Of a stretch of 64,000 nt of DNA, positions 16,785 through 26,902 are shown piece by piece. The position numbers were made by a program, and so were the translations under genes. Within the stretch, counting starts at the first letter, position 1. Each line of letters starts with the position of its first letter. Under the pieces are notes generated by a model that worked only from the letters and a program-made list of their open reading frames with translations, searched no databases and was not told the origin of the DNA. Source of the stretch: Rufibacter immobilis (GTDB lineage: Bacteria > Bacteroidota > Bacteroidia > Cytophagales > Hymenobacteraceae); contig NZ_RJJE01000009.1 in assembly GCF_003721565.1 (NCBI RefSeq), positions 496,001-560,000 on the forward strand, written 5' to 3'.

Positions 16785-18896
16785 ATGCAAAAAGTAAAAT
16801 ATCTGGCATTCATGTGCCTTAGCCTTCTAGTGTCCTTTGGCACACTGGCGCAGAATGGCAAGTTCAATGAACTGGTCTGGAGCGATGAGTTTAACGGGAA
16901 CGGCGCCATTGACCCACAGTGGTGGGGCTTTGACCTAGGCACCGGCGACAATGGTTGGGGCAACAGAGAGTTGCAAACGTATACTAACCAGCAGGCGAAT
17001 GTGCGCCAATCTAACGGCAATCTGATCATTGAAGCCCTCAAACAAAACGGAAGCTGGACCTCGGCACGTGTGAAAACACAGGGCAAATTCAACTTCACTT
17101 ATGGGCGGGTAGAGTTCAGAGCAAAACTTGCCCCGGGCGTTGGCACCTGGCCCGCTCTATGGATGCTGGGCGAAAGTATCACCACCAAAGGCTGGCCTGC
17201 CTGCGGCGAAGTAGACGTAATGGAATACATAGACCGGCTGCCGGGTAAGGTACAGGCTGCCCTGCACACTCCTTCCAGTTATGGGAACACCCAGAATGTA
17301 GGTTCCACCCAGGTACCAGACGCCACTACCGCGTTCCACGTGTACGCGGCAGAGTGGACAGACAAGGACATTAAGTTCTATGTAGACAACACGCTTTACT
17401 ACACTTACGCCCCAGCCGTTAGAGACGCCAGAACCTGGCCTTTTACGGAAGACCAATTCCTTATCATGAACATTGCCGTGGGGGGTAACATGGGCAGCGA
17501 ACCCACTCTGGAGACCAATGGCCAGAAGAACGGGGTTGATCCGTCGCTTACCAATACCCGAATGGAAGTAGACTATGTGCGGGTGTATCAGCAGTTCCAG
17601 GACCTGAAGCTCACAGGCCCCACGCTGGTGAAACCGTTGGCTCAGAACCTCACGTTTAAAGCCAGCCGCCTGGCCAACGCCACCTACACCTGGACCTTAC
17701 CAGCGGGCGCTACCGTGGTAGACGGCCATAATTCCCCTGAGGTAATCATTAACTGGGGCTCCAACTCTGGGCAGGTAAAGGTAGAGATGCAGCACAACGG
17801 CCAAACGTACAGCAAAACCATGGAGGTGAAAACCAAAGCGGTGCCATCTGGCTCTTCTTATCTTATTGAAGGGTTTTCCCCGTTCCCGGCAGATCGTCTC
17901 ACCCCCACTGGCGGCACCTTTGACATGAGTCAGGCGCAGGATGCACTTAGAATAAAGTACAACATCACAGCCCCTGCCAATTTGCCCAATATTGTCTATA
18001 CCCTGGAAAACCCATTGGACATGACGGAGTACCCTGTGTTGGCGGCCGCTGTGAAAACCCTGAACAGAAGCAAAACCGTAGCCTTACGATTAGACCTATT
18101 AGATGCCGCCGGTAACCTCACCGGCGGCAATCAGGTGTTCACTCTGTCGCCGTTAATAGATGATGGGGAGTTTTACACCTACTACTTTGATTTCAAAGAG
18201 GCCTTTGGAACCGGAGCCGGAAAAGTAGACCCGGCATCTATCAATAAGATCAGGATACTCATCAATTATGGCCTGTTTGGGAAACCGGGTCAGGACTCTC
18301 TTTGGCTGGACCACCTGAGTGTACTCAAGGCCATACCGGCCACTCCCAACAGAGCCTCCCATGCCGCCGCCTCCATGGCGGCTTCTGGCGTTAAAATAGA
18401 CTGGCAAGACCGCTCCGGCAATGAAGAAGGCTTTAAAGTTTTCCGGAGTTCTCAATTCAAGGGCACCTATGTAGAAATCGCTGCTTTACCAGCCAATGCT
18501 ATCACCTTTACAGATGTAGCGGGTACCCGCGAAAGCTTCTACAAAGTGCAGAGCTATAATGCAGCTGGCGTTTCTGACTACTCCAATAGCGCCACTGTTG
18601 CGGGCGTTCTGAGCGCAGCGCAGGAAGAATGGCTGGAACGACAGTTTTTAGTGTATCCAAACCCGGCCCAGCAAAAGTTCACCGTTTCCTACCCGGCACA
18701 ATACAAGGTAAAATCACTGCGCCTGTTCAGTACAACCGGGCAGGAAGTGCCGCTGCTGGTTTCTTTTCAGAAGGTGGCAAAGAACACCGCTGAAGTGCAA
18801 CCAGCCGTCGCATTAGCGGAAGGGCTTTACTTTTGCCACATCCAGACGGAAGACGCTCTGCTGGTAAAACGGATCTTCTTGCAACGCCTCCCTTAG
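16785..18896 (+). CDS. GH16 endo-beta-glucanase (laminarinase-like) with T9SS sorting domain
   Basis: Cleaves internal beta-1,3 (or mixed beta-1,3/1,4) glucan linkages outside the cell. After the signal peptide (to about 22), residues about 25-265 are the GH16 domain with the catalytic GEVDVMEYI motif: Glu142 nucleophile, Asp144 and Glu147 acid/base, with the beta-bulge spacing of laminarinases. A PKD-like domain (about 270-350), a carbohydrate-binding-like sandwich (about 355-510) and a fibronectin-III-like domain (about 515-605) follow. The last about 75 residues, from FLVYPNPAQQKFTV, are a type IX secretion C-terminal sorting domain, so it is exported to the surface or medium. It is part of the susCD locus. 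Confidence 0.93.
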   Translation: MQKVKYLAFMCLSLLVSFGTLAQNGKFNELVWSDEFNGNGAIDPQWWGFDLGTGDNGWGNRELQTYTNQQANVRQSNGNLIIEALKQNGSWTSARVKTQGKFNFTYGRVEFRAKLAPGVGTWPALWMLGESITTKGWPACGEVDVMEYIDRLPGKVQAALHTPSSYGNTQNVGSTQVPDATTAFHVYAAEWTDKDIKFYVDNTLYYTYAPAVRDARTWPFTEDQFLIMNIAVGGNMGSEPTLETNGQKNGVDPSLTNTRMEVDYVRVYQQFQDLKLTGPTLVKPLAQNLTFKASRLANATYTWTLPAGATVVDGHNSPEVIINWGSNSGQVKVEMQHNGQTYSKTMEVKTKAVPSGSSYLIEGFSPFPADRLTPTGGTFDMSQAQDALRIKYNITAPANLPNIVYTLENPLDMTEYPVLAAAVKTLNRSKTVALRLDLLDAAGNLTGGNQVFTLSPLIDDGEFYTYYFDFKEAFGTGAGKVDPASINKIRILINYGLFGKPGQDSLWLDHLSVLKAIPATPNRASHAAASMAASGVKIDWQDRSGNEEGFKVFRSSQFKGTYVEIAALPANAITFTDVAGTRESFYKVQSYNAAGVSDYSNSATVAGVLSAAQEEWLERQFLVYPNPAQQKFTVSYPAQYKVKSLRLFSTTGQEVPLLVSFQKVAKNTAEVQPAVALAEGLYFCHIQTEDALLVKRIFLQRLP

Positions 18897-18984
18897 TCAC
18901 TAGAACCCTTGCCCTCTCCTACTCTTTCTCCTTTGCGGGAGAAACAGGGATAGTATTTTCATCTATGTACCAAATGTCAACCTC

Positions 18985-21258
18985 ATGAAAAGATTTACCG
19001 TCACCCTTTCAGTACTTGCGTTTACCCTTTTCTTTTTTACCTCCTTCACCAATCCTCCCTCTAAGCCAATCCAGAAAGTACCCATAGAAAAACGCATTGA
19101 AGACCTGCTGGCCAAAATGACCCTGGAGGAAAAAGTGGGCCAGCTCAACTTTGTGGTGGGCGATCTGTTCAACACCGGTCCCACCGTACGCACGTCGCAG
19201 TCAGACAAGTTCAACGAGGGCATCAAGAAAGGCCAGATCACGGGCATCTTCAACATCCACGGGGCCGAGTACATTGGCAAACTGCAGAGACTGGCCGTGA
19301 AAGAGTCAAGGTTGGGGATTCCGCTCTTGATTGGCGCTGATATCATCCACGGGTTCAAAACGGTGTTCCCCATTCCCTTGGGCGAATCTGCCAGCTGGGA
19401 CTTGGCGGCTATTGAGAACGGATCACGGGTGGCGGCCATTGAATCTACAGCCGGCGGCATCAACCTTACCTTCGCGCCCATGGTAGATATTAGCCGTGAT
19501 TCGCGCTGGGGCCGTACCGCCGAGGGCGCCGGTGAAGACACCTACTTGGGTTCTTTGATTGCGGCTGCCCGCGTGAAAGGTTTTCAGGGCAAAGACTTAG
19601 CTGATCCCAGAACCATGGCGGCTTGCGTAAAGCACTTTGTAGCCTACGGCGCTGCCGAAGCCGGGCGTGATTACAATACCACTGATATGTCTGAGTACCT
19701 GCTCCGCGATGTCTATCTGCCGCCGTTCAAAGCAGCCTTAGATGCGGGTTCTGCTACTTTGATGTCGGCGTTTAATGAACTGAACGGCGTTCCAGCCACG
19801 GGCAACATGTTCACCATGCAGCAGATCCTGAGAAAAGAATGGGGCTTTACCGGGGCCGTGATCTCAGACTGGCAGAACATCACCGAGATGGTGAACCACG
19901 GCTACTCCAAAGACCACGCCCAAGCCGCCGAACAAGCCTTGCGCGCGGGAACCGATGTGGACATGATGGGCGAGGCTTACCTCAAATTTGTGCCGGAACT
20001 GGTGCGTAGCGGGAAGCTGGACCAGAAAATCCTGGATGAATCGGTGCGGCGGGTGCTGTGGCTCAAGTTCAAGCTGGGCCTGTTTGACAACCCGTACCTG
20101 TACTCAGACACCAAGCGCGAGAAAAAAGAGATCAGAAGCAAAGAGAACCTGGCCGCCGCCTTTGACATGGCGCGCAAATCTATTGTGTTGCTCAAAAACC
20201 AGGGCAACGTGTTACCGCTTACGTCGGGCACCAAGAAGATTGCTGTGATTGGTCCGCTGGGCAACAGTAAAGCAGACATGAACGGTACCTGGTCGTTCTT
20301 CGGGGAGGAGCAGCACCCGGTGTCTTTTCTGGAGGGCATTCAGAAATACGCCAAAGGCGCCCAGGTGACTTATGCCCAGGGCTGCGAACTCTACAGCAAC
20401 TCTACCGCGCTGTTCGCGGAGGCCGTAGCCGCCGCCCGCAACGCCGATGTGGTGATCATGGCCATTGGCGAAAGCGCCGTGATGAACGGGGAAGGCGCCT
20501 CCCGCGCCGACATAGGCCTGCCCGGTGTGCAGCTGGATCTGGTAAAGGAAATCCATAAAACAGGCAAACCCATTGTAGCCCTAGTGAGCAGCGGCCGCGC
20601 CTTGGAATTAACCTGGCTGGACCAGAACATCCCCACTATTCTGGCCACCTGGTCTTTGGGTTCTGAGGCGGGCAACGCCGTGGCCAGCGTATTGTTTGGC
20701 GAGTACAACCCCGCCGGCAAACTGCCGCTTTCGTTCCCGCGCCACGTGGGGCAGCTGCCCCTGTATTACAACATCAAAAACACCGGCCGCATGTATGAAG
20801 GCGATCATTCTGAACCGGGCAGCGAGCGCGTGTACAAGTCGCGGTACCGCGATGTGCCCAATACCGCGTTGTATCCCTTTGGCTACGGTTTGAGCTACAC
20901 CACCTTCGCCTACGGCAAACCCACCTTGAACAAGAGCAACATCACGGGCAATGAGAACCTGACGGTAACGGTAGAAGTAACCAACACGGGCAAAGTAGCT
21001 GGCGAGGAAGTGGTGCAGCTGTACATCCAGGATTTAGTGGGCAGCACCGCCCGCCCCATGAAACAACTCAAGAAGTTCCAGAAGCTCTCCTTCGCCCCTG
21101 GCGAGAAGAAAACCGTGACCTTCACCCTGAACAAGGAAGATCTTTCTTTCTGGCGCCAGGACATGACCTTCGGGGCAGAGCCGGGAGATTTTAAAGTGAT
21201 GGTGGGCGGCAATTCACGTGATGTGCAAACGCTGCCTTTCACCCTTACTTCTATTTAG
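18985..21258 (+). CDS. bglX: GH3 beta-glucosidase (BglX-like)
   Basis: A 757-residue exported, probably periplasmic beta-glucosidase that finishes oligosaccharides released by the GH16 enzyme. The N-terminus is hydrophobic (signal peptide or anchor). The GH3 N-domain holds LIGADIIHGF and the nucleophile Asp295 in GAVISDWQNI. The alpha/beta sandwich domain and a C-terminal fibronectin-III-like domain (YGLSYTTFAY, then VTVEVTNTGKVAGEEVVQLY) follow, the standard BglX layout. It lies 88 nt after GH16 on the same strand and closes the beta-glucan locus. Confidence 0.94.
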   Translation: MKRFTVTLSVLAFTLFFFTSFTNPPSKPIQKVPIEKRIEDLLAKMTLEEKVGQLNFVVGDLFNTGPTVRTSQSDKFNEGIKKGQITGIFNIHGAEYIGKLQRLAVKESRLGIPLLIGADIIHGFKTVFPIPLGESASWDLAAIENGSRVAAIESTAGGINLTFAPMVDISRDSRWGRTAEGAGEDTYLGSLIAAARVKGFQGKDLADPRTMAACVKHFVAYGAAEAGRDYNTTDMSEYLLRDVYLPPFKAALDAGSATLMSAFNELNGVPATGNMFTMQQILRKEWGFTGAVISDWQNITEMVNHGYSKDHAQAAEQALRAGTDVDMMGEAYLKFVPELVRSGKLDQKILDESVRRVLWLKFKLGLFDNPYLYSDTKREKKEIRSKENLAAAFDMARKSIVLLKNQGNVLPLTSGTKKIAVIGPLGNSKADMNGTWSFFGEEQHPVSFLEGIQKYAKGAQVTYAQGCELYSNSTALFAEAVAAARNADVVIMAIGESAVMNGEGASRADIGLPGVQLDLVKEIHKTGKPIVALVSSGRALELTWLDQNIPTILATWSLGSEAGNAVASVLFGEYNPAGKLPLSFPRHVGQLPLYYNIKNTGRMYEGDHSEPGSERVYKSRYRDVPNTALYPFGYGLSYTTFAYGKPTLNKSNITGNENLTVTVEVTNTGKVAGEEVVQLYIQDLVGSTARPMKQLKKFQKLSFAPGEKKTVTFTLNKEDLSFWRQDMTFGAEPGDFKVMVGGNSRDVQTLPFTLTSI

Positions 21259-21280
21259 AAAAACGGGAAACAACCTCTTG

Positions 21281-21351
21281 CGTTTAGAGGCTCTTTTTGG
21301 TAAAATCGGCCCTAAACGCCGGCAGCTTGAGTGGGTATTTAGGGCCGATTT
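21281..21351. repeat. CGTTTAG element, diverged, with a second hairpin (copy 7)
   Basis: CGTTTAGAGGCTCTTTTTGG is followed by a decayed right arm ending CCCTAAACGCC. That right arm (AAATCGGCCCTAAA, 21303-21316) also pairs perfectly with TTTAGGGCCGATTT at 21338-21351, giving an alternative hairpin. It lies between convergent genes and may terminate both. Confidence 0.75.
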
Positions 21352-21369
21352 CTTACATCTCATTAAATT

Positions 21370-21807
21370 CTACAGCTTATACGCCTGCCGGGCCAGTAAT
21401 TTCCATTGGCCGCGCTGTTTCTGCCACACCAGTAGAATTCCCAGTTTCACTGTGCCGGGGTTGCCGTTGTCATTGGTGGTGCCGGAGAGTTGGTGCCGCA
21501 CGAGGGCGGTCTTGCCAGTGACTTGTATGGTCTGGTGCGTGAGGTCAATGCTCACAAAATCAGACTTCCCGCTGACCAAGGTTTTTATGAACGTAGCTTT
21601 GTCCTCCACTTTTCCGCTGGAATGCCCATAGCTTAGCCCGTCTGCCACTATGGCTTCCAGCGCTTTCCGCTCACCGGAGATAAGTGCGTTCTTAAATGTT
21701 TCTACCGCGGCGGCCACCTGGGCCTCGGGTTTGCTTTGGGCGTTCACCCCTCTTGTAAGCGTTAGCAAGAGCAGGCAAATGATAAAAAAGGAACGGCGTT
21801 GCATCAT
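21370..21807 (-). CDS. Exported NTF2-like (DUF4440-type) protein
   Basis: A 145-residue protein with a signal peptide ending at GVNAQ. The rest fits a single SnoaL/NTF2-like cone: AAVETFKNALISGERKALEAIVADGLSYGHSSG in pieces, then LVRHQLSGT and WQKQRGQWKLLARQAYKL. This family binds small ligands or acts as a minor enzyme; no catalytic residue can be named. Two ATG codons are adjacent (21807 and 21804) and cannot be told apart. It is transcribed leftward, convergent with the GH3 gene. Confidence 0.82.
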   Translation of the reverse strand: MMQRRSFFIICLLLLTLTRGVNAQSKPEAQVAAAVETFKNALISGERKALEAIVADGLSYGHSSGKVEDKATFIKTLVSGKSDFVSIDLTHQTIQVTGKTALVRHQLSGTTNDNGNPGTVKLGILLVWQKQRGQWKLLARQAYKL

Positions 21808-21911
21808 GAAGGTTAAAGATTAGTGCAGAAACTTACTCCTGCTAAATCTACTGTTTCTGTCTTAATCTTCTTCCTAGAATTTCCCAAAACATCTATTCGT
21901 TCTGTCATTCC

Positions 21912-21949
21912 CGTTTAGGGGCTCTTTTTCTGAAATCCAGGCAAAACCA
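21912..21949 (+). repeat. CGTTTAG element, asymmetric form (copy 8)
   Basis: CGTTTAGGGGCTCTTTTTC, then TGAAATCCAGGCAAAACCAA. The tail ends 6 nt from the stop codon of the leftward gene at 21956, so on that transcript the element starts right after the stop. Confidence 0.88.
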
Positions 21950-21955
21950 AACCGG

Positions 21956-22642
21956 CTATAGCGAGAACGGCGGCGCGTCATTGGGTTTCCAGACGGTTTG
22001 GGCCAGCTCGTTCAGGGCCAGGCGGGCATCCCGGAAACCTTCGGCCAATTGACCGTACACTTGCGCCAGTTCCAACTGGTAAGCCAGCTTGTGCGTGGCC
22101 GCCGTCCGGAAGCTGGATTTGCCTACCTGTTCATAGAACGAAGAATCCGGCGCGCCCCGCTGCTGCCGGCGCTCAATCCAGGCGTGGAACATGCCGGAGA
22201 GGAACAAAGCGTAATTGCCAATGTGCACCCTGATGAGGAAAGCCTCCGCGGCCGAGGCCGATGACAGCGCCGCCAGCATGTCTGCGATGTACTGAAACCG
22301 GTGCGGCAGTTTCTCATGCGGCGACTGCATGCGCTGGGTGGTGGAGAATTGCCAGAGCAGGGCGGCTATATAGTCGGCTAGCTCGCGGTCTTCTATGCCC
22401 TGCCGGCGCAGCACCGTACGGGTAAGCACATAGAAATAAAGCTGCTGCGATACTGCCACCTGCCCTTCACGGGAGAGCAGCGCCTGGGGCAGGGCCTCGT
22501 GGTCCAGCATCTCGTCGCGGCACTCGGGGTCACTGAGCAGCTCTATCAGGCTTATGTGCTGGTTGGCCTGTTTTGACAGTACGTTCGCCACAAAATCAAA
22601 GTCGGTGGCGGTGAATTGGGCACGGCAATTGGCTAATACCAT
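21956..22642 (-). CDS. Conserved hypothetical cytosolic protein, alpha-helical
   Basis: A 228-residue, Ala/Leu/Gln-rich protein without signal peptide or membrane segment; helix is expected throughout. I do not recognise a family or catalytic motif. Recognisable features are the stretch LHSREG-like loop near residue 57, a helical core (DYIAALLWQFSTTQRMQ) and a C-terminal LNELAQTVWKPNDAP. It stands alone with an ATG start. Codon use resembles that of its neighbours, so it looks like a genuine core gene of unknown role. Confidence 0.7.
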   Translation of the reverse strand: MVLANCRAQFTATDFDFVANVLSKQANQHISLIELLSDPECRDEMLDHEALPQALLSREGQVAVSQQLYFYVLTRTVLRRQGIEDRELADYIAALLWQFSTTQRMQSPHEKLPHRFQYIADMLAALSSASAAEAFLIRVHIGNYALFLSGMFHAWIERRQQRGAPDSSFYEQVGKSSFRTAATHKLAYQLELAQVYGQLAEGFRDARLALNELAQTVWKPNDAPPFSL

Positions 22643-22778
22643 AATACAGTTCGCTCCTTTCCATTCGCTATTTCTTCAAGGCACAGATTGAATTCTGAGA
22701 AGGCAAGAACTCATTCTCTGCTTCAAGTATAGAAACGAAGTAGTATTTTAGAAGGTTATCTGGTGCTTATAAGAAATG

Positions 22779-22817
22779 CGTTTTGGAGGAGTTTTTGGAA
22801 AAAGAGCCGCTAAACGG
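22779..22817 (-). repeat. CGTTTAG element, asymmetric form, minus orientation (copy 9)
   Basis: On the minus strand CCGTTTAGCGGCTCTTTTTC is followed by a diverged tail ending CCAAAACGC. Confidence 0.7.
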
Positions 22818-23084
22818 AGTGTAGAAGGTTTGCCTTTGGCTGATGCCTTGGAATAACCGCTTGCCGCGTGGTTCATAAACTTTACTATTCCATCTTTTCT
22901 GGTAAGCGCTCACGGCCGCGGGGCCCCGTCTTCCCCTCTCGCACTGCCCTTGTGGCCAAGCCGATGCCGTTTTCTCTTAGCTACTGCTTTACTTTGGCCA
23001 CAAGCGAGGCGCTCTAGGGAAAGACTGGAATAGGTGCGTTTAATAGAAGTAGTTGCAGGTTGAGCCGGAAGTTCAGCAGGAGTA

Positions 23085-23118
23085 AACCCACCCCTACCCC
23101 ACCAAGGAGGGGAATTCC
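23085..23118 (-). repeat. GC-rich repeat, left arm of an inverted pair
   Basis: AACCCACCCCTACCCC followed by ACCAAGGAGGGGAATTCC. It is the near-complement of the copy at 23228-23259, about 110 bp away. Repeats of this TCCTTGGAGGGG type occur between genes in several Bacteroidota. Confidence 0.75.
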
Positions 23119-23227
23119 GATTAAACGCGGAGGATGCGGCAATGATGGGAAGTGATATAGGCGTAGAGTCGGCAGAAGATTTACTGCTTGCACGGGCTTC
23201 TTAAGCAATTCCACCACTCTAGCAGAT

Positions 23228-23259
23228 AATTCCCCTCCTTGGAGGGGTAGGGGTGGGTT
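23228..23259 (+). repeat. GC-rich repeat, right arm of an inverted pair
   Basis: AATTCCCCTCCTTGGAGGGG then TAGGGGTGGGTT. It contains its own small palindrome (CCCCTCCTTGGAGGGG) and pairs with 23085-23118. Confidence 0.78.
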
Positions 23260-23263
23260 CTAC

Positions 23264-23299
23264 TGTTTAGGGCCTCTTTTTCCCAAATTAAGCCAAAAC
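23264..23299 (+). repeat. CGTTTAG element, asymmetric form (copy 10)
   Basis: TGTTTAGGGCCTCTTTTTCC, then AAATTAAGCCAAAACT, 4 nt after the GC-rich repeat. Confidence 0.8.
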
Positions 23300-23350
23300 T
23301 ATACTCTAGACTCAGGACTTGCTTTAACCTTCGACCGCTTGCACCAACGT

Positions 23351-23390
23351 GCGTTTAGCGGCTCTTTTTCCGGAATACAGAAAAAACCAG
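23351..23390 (+). repeat. CGTTTAG element, asymmetric form (copy 11)
   Basis: GCGTTTAGCGGCTCTTTTTC, then a GGAATACAGAAAAAACCAG tail of the family type. Confidence 0.88.
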
Positions 23391-23439
23391 ACTACCCGCC
23401 GTTCTAGGTGTAGCCGCAGCATATAAGGCAATTGCCAAA

Positions 23440-23483
23440 TTGCGTTTAGGGGCTGTTTCCCGAAAAACAGCCCCTAAACGCAA
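23440..23483. repeat. CGTTTAG element, palindromic form (copy 12)
   Basis: TTGCGTTTAGGGGCTGTTT pairs with AAACAGCCCCTAAACGCAA around a short turn. It lies downstream of the leftward trans-sulfuration gene and may terminate it. Confidence 0.9.
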
Positions 23484-23544
23484 ACTCCCTCCCGGCGTGG
23501 TGCCGGCAGGGAGTTGAATAATGGTGATTAGCAATAGCCGAAGG

Positions 23545-24684
23545 TTATCCTATCGCTTGTTCCAGATCAGCGATGAGGTCTTCCACGTCTTCAATGCCCA
23601 CACTCAAACGGATCAAGGAATCAGACAGGCCGCCTTTCAAGCGCTCTACCTGCGGAATGCTGGCGTGGGTCATGGTGGCGGGGTGTCCGCAGAGGGATTC
23701 CACGCCCCCCAGCGACTCAGCCAATGCGAAATACTTCAGTTTCTCCAGCACCTGAATAGCGTCTTCCTGCTTGTCGCCTTTCAGTACGAAGGAAATCATG
23801 CCGCCAAAATCGCGCATCTGCTCTTGGGCGATCTGGTGGTTGGGATGACTCTCGAAGCCCGGCCAGAACACTTTCTCCACTTTGGGGTGCTGGCGCAGGT
23901 ATTCAGCCACGGCCTTGCCGTTCTCGCAGTGGCGCTGCATTCTAATGTGCAGGGTCTTAATGCCGCGCAGCACCAGAAAGCAGTCCTGCGGACCCGGGGT
24001 TCCGCCGCAGGCATTCTGGAGGAACGCCAGCTGGTCGGCCAATTCCTGGTCTTTCACTACAATGGCACCCATGACCACGTCTGAGTGACCGGCCATGTAC
24101 TTGGTGAGCGAGTGCATGACAATATCGGCCCCCAGATCAAGCGGGGTCTGCAGATACGGTGTGGAGAAGGTGTTGTCCACCACCAGCAGCAGGTTGCGGC
24201 GTTTGCAAATCTCGGCGGCGCCTTTGATGTCAATGATGTTGAGCAGCGGGTTGGTGGGCGTCTCTACCCACACCATTTTGGTGTTCTCCGTCACATACTG
24301 CTCAATGCTGCTGATATCACCCATGGGCACAAACTGGAACTTGATGCCGTAGTTCTGGAACACCTTGGTGAAGATGCGGTAGGTGCCGCCGTACAGGTCA
24401 TTGGTGGCAATGACCTCATCGCCGGGCTTCAGCATTTTGATGATGCAGTCGGTGGCGGCCATGCCGGAGGCGAAGCATAGGCCGTGGTTCCCGTTCTCCA
24501 GCGCGGCCAGGGCATTCTGCAAGGCGGTGCGGGTGGGGTTGTGGGTGCGGGAATATTCATAACCTTTGTGGTCGCCGGGCGAGCGCTGCACATAGGTGGA
24601 GGTCTGGTAGATAGGCGTCATGATGGCGCCCGTGGTAGGGTCTGGCTCTACCCCTGCGTGTATGGTTTTGGTTCCGAATTTCAT
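23545..24684 (-). CDS. metB: Cystathionine gamma-synthase/lyase family PLP enzyme
   Basis: A 379-residue cytosolic enzyme of the Cys/Met-metabolism PLP family. The PLP-binding lysine is Lys195 in HSLTKYMAGHSDVVMG. Other family marks are YEYSRTHNPTRTALQ near residue 43, the cofactor loop FASGMAATDC and ETPTNPLLNI. N- and C-terminal lengths are typical. Sequence alone does not separate cystathionine gamma-synthase (cystathionine formation for methionine) from cystathionine gamma-lyase (cysteine formation), so the symbol is provisional. It is monocistronic, with a palindromic element just past its stop codon. Confidence 0.9.
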   Translation of the reverse strand: MKFGTKTIHAGVEPDPTTGAIMTPIYQTSTYVQRSPGDHKGYEYSRTHNPTRTALQNALAALENGNHGLCFASGMAATDCIIKMLKPGDEVIATNDLYGGTYRIFTKVFQNYGIKFQFVPMGDISSIEQYVTENTKMVWVETPTNPLLNIIDIKGAAEICKRRNLLLVVDNTFSTPYLQTPLDLGADIVMHSLTKYMAGHSDVVMGAIVVKDQELADQLAFLQNACGGTPGPQDCFLVLRGIKTLHIRMQRHCENGKAVAEYLRQHPKVEKVFWPGFESHPNHQIAQEQMRDFGGMISFVLKGDKQEDAIQVLEKLKYFALAESLGGVESLCGHPATMTHASIPQVERLKGGLSDSLIRLSVGIEDVEDLIADLEQAIG

Positions 24685-24811
24685 AGTGTCTTATACGGTA
24701 GTAGGCGTGCAAGTTAGAGAAATTGGCCTCAAGTTTCCAACCAACGGAACGGCAGCCTTTCCGCCCGTTTAGCCGTAAATCTGTAAAAATACCCGATATT
24801 GGCCCCTCGCT

Positions 24812-25507
24812 ATGTGGAAAAAACTGCTGCAACAGAACTCCGGAACGCTTTTATACTCGCTTTTACTGGTGGTGGTGCCCGTGCTGGCGAGCTCGGGGCT
24901 GGCGTTCTGGCTCTATCAAAACCAAGGGTTCCTGCAATCGCTCACGGTGGGCGGCATGGTGCTGTATTTTGTGGTAGTCTCGCTCACCATGGCCTTCGCG
25001 CTCACGCCCACCACCTTTGTGGCGCTGGCCACCGGCTTTCTGTTTGGTTGGGTGGCTTTTCCGGGGGTGGTGGCTTCTTACGGGGTGGCGGCATTAATTG
25101 GCTACGCGGTGGCCCGCCTTATTGACCACGGCAAGATGACCAACTTCCTGCACCAGTTCCCCAAGGCCGAGGGCGTGATAGATGAATTGCGGGAACACAG
25201 TTGGAGCCTGATTGTGCTCACGCGCATCTCACCGGTGCTGCCCTTCGCGTTCATGACCTTCGTGCTGTCTTTGGTGCGGGTGCCCCGAGGACGTTTTCTG
25301 GTTGCCAGTATGGTGGGCATGCTGCCGCGCACGCTCTTCTTCTTTGGGGTAGGCACCCAAGCGCAGGATCTGCTGGCACTTCTGCAAGACCCTAACGCGG
25401 GTACTTCCGGCAAACTTCTCTTGGGCGCTTTGGTGGTGATTTCACTGGGCGGACTGTACGTACTCCTGAACCGCGCCATCAAAAAAGCCTTGCACCGCAG
25501 CAAATAA
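24812..25507 (+). CDS. TVP38/TMEM64-family (VTT domain) inner membrane protein
   Basis: A 231-residue membrane protein with about five hydrophobic segments (near residues 11-33, 45-65, 68-92, 150-180 and 205-224). The VTT domain is seen in ALATGFLFGW, VASYGVAALIGYAVARL and the re-entrant LIVLTRISPVLPFAFMTFVLS. Members of this family have been linked to lipid scrambling or transport; the role here is inferred only from the family. It is divergent from the PLP enzyme across 127 bp. There is a basic C-terminus (KKALHRSK) that should stay in the cytosol. Confidence 0.87.
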   Translation: MWKKLLQQNSGTLLYSLLLVVVPVLASSGLAFWLYQNQGFLQSLTVGGMVLYFVVVSLTMAFALTPTTFVALATGFLFGWVAFPGVVASYGVAALIGYAVARLIDHGKMTNFLHQFPKAEGVIDELREHSWSLIVLTRISPVLPFAFMTFVLSLVRVPRGRFLVASMVGMLPRTLFFFGVGTQAQDLLALLQDPNAGTSGKLLLGALVVISLGGLYVLLNRAIKKALHRSK

Positions 25508-26731
<1,224 letters not shown>

Positions 26732-26815
26732 TGTCAGCCTTTCAGGAGGCAGGTGGAAGTTTTTTGCCTCTCTAAGACAAAGATTTTTATCTGGTGATTG
26801 CTCTCCATGTAGAAC

Positions 26816-26857
26816 TGTGTTTAGGGCCCTTTTTCTGAAAAACAGCCCCTAAACACA
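26816..26857. repeat. CGTTTAG element, palindromic form (copy 13)
   Basis: TGTGTTTAGGGCCCTTTTT pairs with AAAAACAGCCCCTAAACACA apart from one or two positions. It separates the esterase and xylanase genes, both rightward. Confidence 0.88.
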
Positions 26858-26902
26858 AGCTATAATAGCGCCCAAAGCAACTGAATAAAACTAACAAAGG
26901 AA

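Larger units (their letters stand above)
22643..23544. other. Repeat-rich intergenic region, 0.9 kb
   Basis: No convincing gene. It holds four CGTTTAG elements (22779, 23264, 23351, 23440), an inverted pair of TCCTTGG-centred GC-rich repeats (23085-23118 and 23228-23259), and a further inverted repeat CTTGTGGCCAA / TTGGCCACAAG (22949-22959 and 22994-23004). The block 22830-23030 is GC-rich and unexplained. A 67-codon minus frame at 23014-23217 is low-complexity and overlaps one arm of the GC repeat, so I do not call it. Confidence 0.6.

Noticed and set aside
23014-23217. Minus-strand frame of 67 codons in the repeat-rich gap
   Set aside because: Low-complexity Leu/Pro-rich translation that crosses one arm of the GC-rich inverted repeat; no homologous feature.
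24763-24800. CCCGTTTAGCCGTAAATCTG as a further CGTTTAG element
   Set aside because: Only the first 8 nt match; neither the second arm nor the AAAACCAG tail is present.
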